A stretch of DNA of 7,644 bases from Deltaproteobacteria bacterium (GCA_005879255.1 VBKY01000182.1:1-7644); one strand, 5' to 3'. Counted from the first letter of the stretch, positions 1 through 5,563 are shown. Translations and numbers: made by a program. The notes: generated from the letters alone by a model not told the origin.

Positions 1-70
1 TTAAGAATCGCGCAATTCTTCGCAACGGGCTCAAACGAAGTCCGGCAGGACAATGCAATTCCTTCCTCAT
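1..70 (-). CDS. Start of an unidentified gene, cut by the left window edge
   Basis: An open frame starts with ATG at 70-68 and runs 23 codons to the edge without a stop (it begins MRKELHCPAGLRLSPLRR and continues IARFL). It is supported by its upstream signals rather than by its protein. AAGGAG lies at 82-77, six bases before the ATG, and a good sigma-70-type promoter lies at 104-132. The visible residues are basic and I do not recognise them. The upstream neighbour on the same strand is the YchF-like gene, which ends 107 bases before this ATG. The separate promoter suggests this gene can be transcribed on its own. It could also be a very short peptide if a stop follows just outside the window. 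Confidence 0.42.
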   Translation of the reverse strand, partial: MRKELHCPAGLRLSPLRRIARFL

Positions 71-103
71 CGCGATCTCCTTCTGGAGCATTGGCAGCGG
101 CGG

Positions 104-132
104 ATAATAGTCTATTTTACGACTTCCCTCAA
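104..132 (-). promoter_or_regulatory. Sigma-70-type promoter for the left-edge gene
   Basis: On the minus strand, TTGAGG (132-127) and TATTAT (109-104) are separated by exactly 17 bases. The -10 box matches the consensus at five of six positions and the -35 box at four of six. A start site near 97 would give a leader of about 25 bases that contains the AAGGAG site. This is a consensus match only, but spacing, ribosome binding site and ATG all agree. Confidence 0.5.
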
Positions 133-144
133 ACTCCAGTTTGA
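129..144. repeat. 16-bp palindrome overlapping the -35 box
   Basis: TCAAACT and AGTTTGA form a perfect 7-bp inverted repeat around a central CC. The left arm overlaps the -35 box (127-132) of the promoter for the left-edge gene. No T-rich run follows on the minus strand, so it does not look like an intrinsic terminator for the YchF-like gene that ends at 178. An operator bound by a dimeric repressor is the simpler reading, but this is inference. Confidence 0.45.
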
Positions 145-177
145 AAGAGTTCTGGACGAGAAATGCCGCGAGATCAC

Positions 178-1212
178 TTAGACCGCAAACCGAAAATGGA
201 TGATGTCGCCGTCCTCGACGACATAATCTTTGCCTTCCAGGCGGAGCTTGCCCGCTTCTTTGCACTTCGCCTCGCTGCCGTATGCGATGAACTCGTCGTA
301 CGCGATCACTTCGGCGCGAATAAATCCACGCTCGATATCGCTGTGGATTTTGCCTGCGGCTTTCTTTGCGGCTGTGCCATGAGCGATCGTCCAAGCACGG
401 ACTTCATCTTCGCCTGTCGTAAAGAAACTGATCAAATCCAAAAGTCGGTAGGAAGCGCGGATAAACCGGTCACGCGCCGGCTCCTCGATACCGATCTCTT
501 TGAGGAATGCCATCCGGTCGCTTTCATCGAGCTGCGCGATTTCCATTTCTACCTTGCCGGCGAGAGCGAGCCCTTCCAATCCGCGCCGCTCGAGGTCTTC
601 TTGGTAGGCTGCATCGACTGGCCTTCCGGCTTTTTCGTCAGCCTGATTGAAGATGACCAGCAAGGGCTTGCGGCTGAGAAAGCCGAAGCCAGCGGCCAAG
701 TTTTCTTCGTCGGCGCTGAAGTTCAGATTTCTCAAGCTCTCTTCATTTTCCAGCGTGTTTGTGCAGCGCTCGAGCAAGCTCTCTTCTTGAGGTCGCGCCT
801 TTTCTTTCTTCAAACGGTTGCGTCGGTTCTCGACCACAGCGAGATCGGTGAGAATCATTTCGGCGAGCAGATTGTTTAATTCTTTTATAGGATTGGCGTC
901 GCTGTCGAAGTCACGCAATATCAGCGCAATGGCATCAACTTCGCGCATCTGTGTAACGATCGCGTTATTCGACTTAAGATCCTCCTCGGTCTCGCTCGGC
1001 GGAAAATCAGTGAAGCGGATTTCGGCGTAAGTGGTCTTTTTCGGCTCAAAAAGCTCCGACAGCTTGTCGATGCGCGCGTCGGGAACTTTGATCACGCCGA
1101 GATGAACTTCTTCCTTGCCACCAAAGCCGCCAACGTGAGCTTGAAGCCCCGTCAACATGTTGAATATGGTTGTTTTCCCCGCGCCTCGATGGCCGATCAG
1201 ACCCACTTTCAT
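178..1212 (-). CDS. Divergent YchF/OLA1-family P-loop NTPase with TGS domain
   Basis: This 344-residue protein belongs to the YchF (Obg-like) translation-factor NTPases, cytosolic proteins that bind nucleotide and associate with ribosomes. The Walker A loop is G7-x4-G12-K13-T14. A charged helical segment spans roughly residues 119-165. The C-terminal 80 residues (about 263-343: VRAWTIAHGT, AAGKIHSDIERGFIRAEVIAYDEF, LEGKDYVVEDGDIIHFRF) closely resemble the YchF TGS domain. The nucleotide pocket differs from ordinary YchF. The switch II DIAGLV segment is replaced by FTDFPPSE (D69-F-P-P). The G4 position reads NQAD (N189-D192), whereas E. coli YchF, which prefers ATP, has NVNE. It is about 20 residues shorter than typical YchF. 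It is therefore probably a paralog rather than the housekeeping copy. GGGAG at 1225-1221 sits eight bases before the ATG. It lies downstream of the degP terminator, so it probably has its own promoter, though I saw no convincing one. Confidence 0.85.
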   Translation of the reverse strand: MKVGLIGHRGAGKTTIFNMLTGLQAHVGGFGGKEEVHLGVIKVPDARIDKLSELFEPKKTTYAEIRFTDFPPSETEEDLKSNNAIVTQMREVDAIALILRDFDSDANPIKELNNLLAEMILTDLAVVENRRNRLKKEKARPQEESLLERCTNTLENEESLRNLNFSADEENLAAGFGFLSRKPLLVIFNQADEKAGRPVDAAYQEDLERRGLEGLALAGKVEMEIAQLDESDRMAFLKEIGIEEPARDRFIRASYRLLDLISFFTTGEDEVRAWTIAHGTAAKKAAGKIHSDIERGFIRAEVIAYDEFIAYGSEAKCKEAGKLRLEGKDYVVEDGDIIHFRFAV

Positions 1213-1307
1213 TTAGCTCTCTCCCGCTTACTGTGGTCAAAGAAAGCAATCTACCAGGAAAAGTTATGGGAATGAAATCCGTCTGAAGTTAGATCCGTGA
1301 GGGCACG

Positions 1308-1371
1308 AGATAAAGAAAATCCGCTCAGCTTTCAGAACGGCGGAAAAATAGAGCCGCCGAAAGCTGAGCGG
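1308..1371 (-). terminator. Intrinsic terminator of the degP transcript
   Basis: A perfect 13-bp inverted repeat (CCGCTCAGCTTTC at 1321-1333 and GAAAGCTGAGCGG at 1359-1371) encloses a second short GC stem: CGGCGG at 1339-1343 region pairs with CCGCC just before the right arm, leaving a small bulge. On the minus strand the hairpin begins 25 bases after the degP stop and is followed by a T-rich stretch (1320-1308, ATTTTCTTTATCT). The layout is that of a Rho-independent terminator for degP, and it separates degP from the YchF-like gene. The plus-strand side is not T-rich. Confidence 0.75.
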
Positions 1372-1396
1372 GAGTGGCAGATGATTCGCTATTGAG

Positions 1397-2869
1397 CTAG
1401 CGCTTTAGCGCCAGAAATAGGCTTCCCTGCCCGCGGCGGACTAGAAATAGTACCGATTTGCCTTTTTCACTTCGCGCTATTTCGCGGTTATATTCGGCGA
1501 GACTCTTTACTGGACGGCGATTGACCTGCGCAATCAGATCGCCGGCTCTTAAACCCGCCTCGTCTGCGGCACTGCCCGGAACCACCGAAGTAACGACGAG
1601 CCCTTCAGCGCGATCGATCCCCAGACTTTCCGCTATTTCCGGCGTCACGGGTTGAACCACCAGGCCTAAGTCGCCTTCTTGGGTCGAGGCAACGATTTCC
1701 TTTTCTTTCATTTCACCGACCGTCAGCGGCAAGGTCACTTCTTTGCCATCGCGCAGAACTTTCAGCTGGACCGTCATTCCCGGTGTCACGCGCGCGACAA
1801 GTGCTGGCAGGTCCGCTGAGTCTTTGATTTCTTTACTGTTAAACTCGGTGATAATGTCGCCGAGTTTGATCCCGGCGCGCTCGGCCGGACTGCCCTTTAA
1901 AACTTCTGCCACTAACGCGCCCTTGGATTGTTTCAAGCTGAGCGAGTCGGCGATTTCCGGCGTAATCTTTTGTACCGTCGTACCGAGATAGCCGCGTACG
2001 ACCTTGCCTTTGTCTTTGAGTTGCGGCAGCAATTCCTTCACCGAATTTGTCGGAATTGCGAAGCCAATGCCGATGTTGCCACCGGACTGGCTGAAGATGG
2101 CCGTATTGATGCCCACTACTTCACCGCGCAGATTAATCAAAGGCCCGCCTGAGTTGCCGGGATTGATCGAAGCGTCGGTTTGAATGAAATTATCATATGG
2201 ACCTGCGCCAATCTGCCGTCCCTTGGCGCTGACAATGCCGGATGTCACTGTATGGTCAAGACCGAAAGGATTACCGATCGCCATCACCCACTCACCGACT
2301 TCAAGGCGATCGGAGTCGCCAAGCGTTACCGCTGGCAGATCCTGACCCGCGTCAATTTTGATTACCGCGATATCGGACTTCTGATCCTTGCCGATAACCT
2401 TGGCATCGTAATTTTTCCCGTCCGACAAAGTCACGGCAATCTTCTGAGCCCCGTCCACGACGTGGTAATTCGTGAGTATGGTTCCGTTACCGTCAATGAT
2501 GAATCCGGAACCCAAACCGTTTTGTCGTTGCGGCCCGCGTGGCATGCGCCCGCCGAAAAATCTCTCCCAGAATTGGCTACTGGGATCGTCGCCGCCGAAG
2601 GGCGACGACGGATCTTGCGCCGGCCTGCGAATCTGCGTGGTCGAAACGTTGACCACAGACGGACCGATCTTTTTGGCCAGGCTGGCAAAGTCGGGTAAAC
2701 TCTGAGGCGTGGCGCTGGTCGCCGCGCCTGCGACCTGCATCATCTGGCTAGCCGAATGATACCGCTCAATCGCGGCGCTAACGCCGACTCCCGCCAACAC
2801 GCAAAGTGCGCTGCCGACGACAAGCGATGAGACACTGACACTCCTTTTGGGACTTAACTCCGTTGCCAT
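1397..2869 (-). CDS. degP: DegP/HtrA (Do-family) serine protease with two PDZ domains
   Basis: This is an envelope quality-control protease/chaperone of 490 residues, a normal length for the family. Residues about 11-34 form a hydrophobic signal sequence or N-terminal anchor, with no lipobox cysteine, which places the enzyme in the periplasm. The trypsin-like domain carries the full catalytic triad: His136 (ILTNYHVVDGA), Asp166 (KSDIAVIKI) and Ser240 (NPGNSGGPL). PDZ1 begins near 293 (GYLGTTVQ) and PDZ2 near 402 (GLVVQPVTP), each with a GSPAERAGI- or GSAADEAGL-type ligand segment. The loop before the catalytic domain (81-118) is short and rich in Gly, Pro and Arg, more like DegQ than DegP, so the exact orthology is open. 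GGAGG at 2881-2877 lies seven bases before the ATG and starts two bases after the upstream gene's stop. The gene is therefore probably co-transcribed and translationally coupled with the 184-residue protein. Confidence 0.95.
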   Translation of the reverse strand: MATELSPKRSVSVSSLVVGSALCVLAGVGVSAAIERYHSASQMMQVAGAATSATPQSLPDFASLAKKIGPSVVNVSTTQIRRPAQDPSSPFGGDDPSSQFWERFFGGRMPRGPQRQNGLGSGFIIDGNGTILTNYHVVDGAQKIAVTLSDGKNYDAKVIGKDQKSDIAVIKIDAGQDLPAVTLGDSDRLEVGEWVMAIGNPFGLDHTVTSGIVSAKGRQIGAGPYDNFIQTDASINPGNSGGPLINLRGEVVGINTAIFSQSGGNIGIGFAIPTNSVKELLPQLKDKGKVVRGYLGTTVQKITPEIADSLSLKQSKGALVAEVLKGSPAERAGIKLGDIITEFNSKEIKDSADLPALVARVTPGMTVQLKVLRDGKEVTLPLTVGEMKEKEIVASTQEGDLGLVVQPVTPEIAESLGIDRAEGLVVTSVVPGSAADEAGLRAGDLIAQVNRRPVKSLAEYNREIARSEKGKSVLFLVRRGQGSLFLALKR

Positions 2870-2876
2870 TTTACAT

Positions 2877-2881
2877 CCTCC
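2877..2881 (-). promoter_or_regulatory. degP ribosome binding site, in the 13-base gap
   Basis: GGAGG on the minus strand lies between the TGA of the upstream gene (2885-2883) and the degP ATG (2869-2867), seven bases before the latter. Ribosomes finishing the upstream frame would end on this site, which favours coupled translation. Confidence 0.75.
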
Positions 2882-2882
2882 A

Positions 2883-3437
2883 TCATTGCCGGGAACGATC
2901 GCCAGTTTTTAACGCATGCGCTCGCAGGTCACTCATCCGACCCGGCGACATCGCTCCCATATTATTTCTTAACCCCGTTCCCAACCGGCTCATGGTTTGC
3001 CGTCCGCGTCTTTCGTTGCGACTGGCGAGCGCCGCGCGCTTCCAGCGCAGCAGTCCTTCTCTCATGTAGCCGGCGTCGTATCCAAGCATTTCACAAACAT
3101 TTTCAAACGCGAACAAATAGGATCTGTCCTTATTTAGAATCCATTCCTCGGCTTCCACATGCATCACCTGCTTGCGCTTGCACGTGGCGGTTAAGTTCTC
3201 TTGAAAACAGACGACCGCGTCTTGTAGCACGGCAAGCATGAGCACCCGTTCGGGATCCAGATAGAAACGCCGCCGGTAAGTAGACTGAAATTGAGCGTCG
3301 ACGAGGATGTCCGGCTGAAATACCGCCATGGCCCTTTCTGTAACCGGGACGCTGGGCTGCTCCCGTCCCGTCAGCCAAAACGGCGCCCGGCCGCCATTGT
3401 TAGATGCCTGCGTTTTGACCTGCTTCTTTACGATCAT
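2883..3437 (-). CDS. Uncharacterised 184-residue protein upstream of degP
   Basis: I chose the ATG at 3437-3435 because GGAGGT lies six bases before it. The frame stays open for 40 more codons upstream, but that stretch has no comparable start signal and contains a long A run. The protein has no signal peptide or membrane segment. Residues 1-50 are polar. Residues about 57-135 form the likely folded core: FYLDPERVLMLAVLQDAVVCFQENL, EAEEWIL, then FAFENVCEMLGYDAGYMREGLLRWK. The tail (136-184) is very basic, with many Arg. From memory, the core resembles small conserved proteins of unknown function in deltaproteobacterial-type genomes (alternating AVLxDAxxCFQ, EAEEWI and FSFENVCExLG blocks). I cannot verify this here. 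The helical core and basic tail would suit nucleic-acid binding or a regulatory partner, but that is inference. Its stop is 13 bases from the degP ATG, so the two are very likely one transcript. Confidence 0.82.
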   Translation of the reverse strand: MIVKKQVKTQASNNGGRAPFWLTGREQPSVPVTERAMAVFQPDILVDAQFQSTYRRRFYLDPERVLMLAVLQDAVVCFQENLTATCKRKQVMHVEAEEWILNKDRSYLFAFENVCEMLGYDAGYMREGLLRWKRAALASRNERRGRQTMSRLGTGLRNNMGAMSPGRMSDLRAHALKTGDRSRQ

Positions 3438-3443
3438 GACATT

Positions 3444-3449
3444 ACCTCC
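3444..3449 (-). promoter_or_regulatory. Ribosome binding site that fixes the start of the 184-residue protein
   Basis: GGAGGT on the minus strand ends six bases before the ATG at 3437-3435. It is the strongest start signal in the frame and argues against the longer in-frame reading that would begin at 3557. A small hairpin (GTTGT/ACAAC, 3453-3465, 3-base loop) lies four bases upstream of it on the transcript. Confidence 0.75.
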
Positions 3450-3598
3450 GAAGTTGTTAGACAACCCTTTCACTGGCATTGTTCCATTTTTTTTGGACTG
3501 CCCTCGTTGAAGCTCCACGTTTCCGGATGGCGCGAGGACTCCAGGGCAAGAAAACAATACCAGTCAACCCGTGGCCTACCCTTCTGCCGGGCGACCGT

Positions 3599-3625
3599 AC
3601 GGATAACAATCACAATAACGGATAA
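3599..3625. repeat. Direct 8-bp repeat upstream of the 184-residue protein and degP
   Basis: ACGGATAA occurs at 3599-3606 and again at 3618-3625, 19 bases apart, close to two helical turns. It lies in the 209-base stretch between the small secreted-protein frame and the 184-residue gene, about 160-190 bases before that gene's ATG. Paired half-sites on one DNA face would fit a regulator-binding region, but two short copies can arise by chance. Confidence 0.3.
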
Positions 3626-3646
3626 GTAAACGAATCGGGTGAGGGA

Positions 3647-4006
3647 TTAAATCAACAAGACCGAATCGAGCATGTGAAGCGAAATTTTCCGCGCATAAGC
3701 GCGCGAGTAAATCGACGACAGGCGACGCACCGGAGGCACGGTGCCAATAGGGCGAGATCCGTCTCCCAGGCTTTGAGTAATAAGGGATGAAACAGTGCCG
3801 ATTGCCGATTCTATGCACAGCCCCAGGGGATAGCTCTCGCTCGCTAGTTGCCACCCGCGATTCGCCAAGCCGAGGCGCGATTCACGCGAAAAAGTGACGC
3901 CGGCCAGCGCGTTATCATGCGCCAGACTTAGAGCGAAGCCACCGATGGTGAAAATAAACAGCAGAACTGCGGCGGCAACGGTTTTTTTAAGCAGGCTGAC
4001 TTTCAC
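3647..4006 (-). CDS. Possible small secreted protein of unknown function
   Basis: The frame has 119 residues from GTG at 4006-4004. Its N-terminus looks like a genuine Sec signal peptide: MKVSLLKK, a hydrophobic core (about residues 9-27: TVAAAVLLFIFTIGGFALS), then a likely cleavage near the LAHD at 28-31. The remaining 85 or so residues contain one Cys and no motif I recognise. The C-terminal third, which ends HMLDSVLLI, does not look like a compact domain. The ribosome binding site is weak. A possible promoter (TTGACT at 4057-4052, 16-base spacer, TAGCGT at 4035-4030) lies upstream. The signal peptide supports a real gene. The undistinguished remainder leaves open a decayed or frameshifted gene, in which case 3438-4131 is mostly noncoding. 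Confidence 0.45.
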   Translation of the reverse strand: MKVSLLKKTVAAAVLLFIFTIGGFALSLAHDNALAGVTFSRESRLGLANRGWQLASESYPLGLCIESAIGTVSSLITQSLGDGSRPIGTVPPVRRLSSIYSRAYARKISLHMLDSVLLI

Positions 4007-4060
4007 AACAATTTGCTAAATTACAAAATACGCTAGCACTCGAAAGAGGAAAGTCAACAT

Positions 4061-4072
4061 AGCTACGTAGCT
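4061..4072. repeat. 12-bp perfect palindrome in the ribB divergent intergenic region
   Basis: AGCTACGTAGCT is a perfect 12-bp palindrome, 60 bases before the ribB-type ATG and 55 bases before the start of the divergent minus-strand frame. It could be an operator shared by the two. No FMN riboswitch pattern is apparent in the 125 bases before ribB. Function is inferred from position only. Confidence 0.3.
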
Positions 4073-4131
4073 GGAAGACCCTGTCGCCGCCTCATTTGAC
4101 GGTGCAAATCAAGATGATAAAGTGAATTTCC

Positions 4132-5310
4132 ATGCCATTGGCGACGATTGAAGAGGCGATTGATGAAATTCGCCGCGGCCGTATGGTTATCCTTATGGAT
4201 GACAAAGACCGCGAAAACGAGGGTGACCTTTGCATGGCCGCGGAAAAGGTTACCCCGCAAGCGATCAACTTCATGGCAACCCATGGGCGCGGTTTAGTCT
4301 GCCTTCCCTTGACCGAAGAAAGAGTCAGACATCTGGGTTTGTCAATGATGGTGTCCGAAAATACTTCGCCGTTTGGCACGGCGTTTACCGTCTCCGTCGA
4401 CGCGGCCACGGGAATCACCACGGGCATCTCCGCCGCCGACCGCGCCAAGACGATCCTTGATGCGATCGCTGATGACGCCAAACCGCAGGACTTGGCAACC
4501 CCGGGCCATATATTCCCGCTCCGGGCGCGCAATGGCGGCGTCCTGGTACGCGCGGGCCAGACTGAAGGCTCGGTGGATTTGGCCCGCCTCGCCGGGCTCA
4601 ATCCGTCCGGCGTGATCTGCGAGATTATGAAGAACGACGGCACCATGGCGCGCCAACCGGACCTCATGCGCTTTGCCAAAAAACACAAGCTTAAAGTCGT
4701 AACGATCGCCGACCTCATCCAATACCGCCTCAATTACGAATCGTTGGTTTATCGGGCCGCCGCGGCGCCGCTTCCGACACGCCTCGGCGGAGATTTTCAG
4801 GCCATCGTCTACAACACCCTCGTCGATCAGAGCGAGCATCTAGCGCTGATCAAGGGTAATATTTCGCCCAAGGAAGAAACCTTGGTGCGAGTCCACACCA
4901 AGTACGTGCCCGGCGACGTTTTCGGCTTCGAGCTGCTCAACACCGGCGCCGTGATTCAACGATCGATGGAAATCATCGCGAGAAAAGGCAAAGGGATCAT
5001 TCTTTACCTCCAACCTGAGCATAAGGGAATACGTCCCGACATGGTCACCTACCCCAAGCTTGAAGGTAAACAACAGAGGGGCATGAATCGTTCCTTTGTT
5101 TATCAGGCGAACTTCAAGGAATACGGAATTGGCGCGCAGATTCTGCGCGACTTAGGCGTGCGCAAAATGCGCCTGCTGACCAATAACAAGAAACATCTGG
5201 TCGGACTGCGTGGTTACGGCTTAGAAGTCGTCGCCCTTGAATCGATTCCGCGGGAAACTCCGATTCGTGAAGTCGCCAAACCAAAGAAACCGAAAATCCG
5301 TAGCGCATAG
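4132..5310 (+). CDS. ribB: DHBP synthase (RibB) fused to a degenerate RibA-like domain (RibBX type)
   Basis: The N-terminal domain (about 1-205) is 3,4-dihydroxy-2-butanone 4-phosphate synthase, which turns ribulose 5-phosphate into the four-carbon precursor of riboflavin in the cytosol. Visible family blocks are DDKDRENEGD (23-32), HGRGLVCLPL (51-60), TGISAADRA (97-105), PGHIFPLRAR (124-133) and EIMKNDGTMAR (164-174). At the E. coli His153 metal ligand (GHTEA motif) this protein has Gln143 (AGQTEGSVDL). I recall this change in related proteobacterial proteins. The C-terminal domain (about 206-372) keeps the GTP cyclohydrolase II fold (GDVFG, KEYGIGAQILRDLGVRKMRLLTNN, GYGLEVV) but lacks its chemistry. 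The three zinc cysteines are replaced by Y258, L269 and T271. The RQEGRGIG segment reads QPEHKGIR. The catalytic Asp/Arg segment (DxRD in E. coli) reads NFKE. The ribosome binding site is weak. The FmdB-type gene follows 43 bases downstream. Confidence 0.9.
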   Translation: MPLATIEEAIDEIRRGRMVILMDDKDRENEGDLCMAAEKVTPQAINFMATHGRGLVCLPLTEERVRHLGLSMMVSENTSPFGTAFTVSVDAATGITTGISAADRAKTILDAIADDAKPQDLATPGHIFPLRARNGGVLVRAGQTEGSVDLARLAGLNPSGVICEIMKNDGTMARQPDLMRFAKKHKLKVVTIADLIQYRLNYESLVYRAAAAPLPTRLGGDFQAIVYNTLVDQSEHLALIKGNISPKEETLVRVHTKYVPGDVFGFELLNTGAVIQRSMEIIARKGKGIILYLQPEHKGIRPDMVTYPKLEGKQQRGMNRSFVYQANFKEYGIGAQILRDLGVRKMRLLTNNKKHLVGLRGYGLEVVALESIPRETPIREVAKPKKPKIRSA

Positions 5311-5337
5311 AACTTTAGAATAACCGTCCAGATCTGT

Positions 5338-5349
5338 CCGCAAGTGCGG
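5338..5349 (+). other. Short hairpin where the FmdB-type ribosome binding site should be
   Basis: CCGC/GCGG with a four-base loop (AAGT) ends four bases before the ATG at 5354. No Shine-Dalgarno-like sequence is visible there, so translation may depend on ribosomes arriving from the ribB frame, or the hairpin may modulate initiation. The stem is only 4 bp, so it could be fortuitous. Confidence 0.3.
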
Positions 5350-5353
5350 TCTC

Positions 5354-5563
5354 ATGCCGATATTTGAGTACAGCTGCCGCCGTTGCCAGCACCGCTTCGA
5401 GACCATCGTGCGGTCGACGCGCGAGCAAGTGAGCTGCCCGGAGTGCGAGAGCAGCGCGGTGGAAAAACAGTTGTCGGTATTTAGTTCGCCCGGATCAGGA
5501 AAAGACTCGGGCGCGTCGGCCGGTGGCTGCGCCTGCACGCCACAAACTTGTGGCTGTCATTAA
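5354..5563 (+). CDS. FmdB-family small zinc-ribbon protein
   Basis: This 69-residue protein starts MPIFEYSCRRC, the standard opening of the FmdB/CxxC_CxxC_SSSS putative regulatory proteins. One zinc ribbon is formed by Cys8-x2-Cys11 and Cys28-x2-Cys31, with the FET segment between. After a flexible Ser/Gly-rich linker (43-57) it ends with a second, Cys-rich cluster (C59, C61, C66, C68, last residue His69), a tail seen in some family members. The exact role of the family is unknown; the name comes from a gene beside formamidase/amidase regulation. It sits 43 bases downstream of ribB on the same strand, so they are probably co-transcribed. Its stop codon overlaps the stop of the convergent 174-residue gene. 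No clear ribosome binding site is visible. Confidence 0.85.
   Translation: MPIFEYSCRRCQHRFETIVRSTREQVSCPECESSAVEKQLSVFSSPGSGKDSGASAGGCACTPQTCGCH
5539..5554. repeat. Inverted repeat at the 3' end of the FmdB-type gene
   Basis: GCCACAA and TTGTGGC form a perfect 7-bp inverted repeat around AC, 9 bases inside the stop of the FmdB-type gene. It encodes part of the Cys-rich tail. It may act as a hairpin where two convergent transcripts meet, since no ordinary terminator is visible. With only two central bases, the RNA hairpin would have to give up its innermost base pairs. Confidence 0.35.

Noticed and set aside
163..879. Plus-strand open frame of 238 codons opposite the YchF-like gene
   Set aside because: It is antisense to a well-supported conserved protein, has no motif and no ribosome binding site; it is a codon-bias shadow.
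2180..2698. Plus-strand open frame of 172 codons opposite degP
   Set aside because: It lies wholly antisense to the protease domain of degP and shows no protein features of its own.
3438..3557. 40-codon upstream extension of the 184-residue protein
   Set aside because: The strong GGAGGT site before 3437 and the A-rich run in the extension argue that translation starts at the internal ATG.
3560..3600. Possible c-di-GMP riboswitch (GGCCACGGG-like segment on the minus strand)
   Set aside because: The conserved core of that riboswitch class is not present; only a short GC-rich string is similar.
3599..3614. Resemblance to the lac operator (GGATAACAAT then CACA)
   Set aside because: Only part of one arm matches, no lac-type gene is nearby, and the sequence is better described by the local direct repeat ACGGATAA.
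4092..4839. Two minus-strand open frames (4092-4733 and 4342-4839) opposite ribB
   Set aside because: Both are shadows of the conserved RibB domain, without start signals or recognisable sequence.
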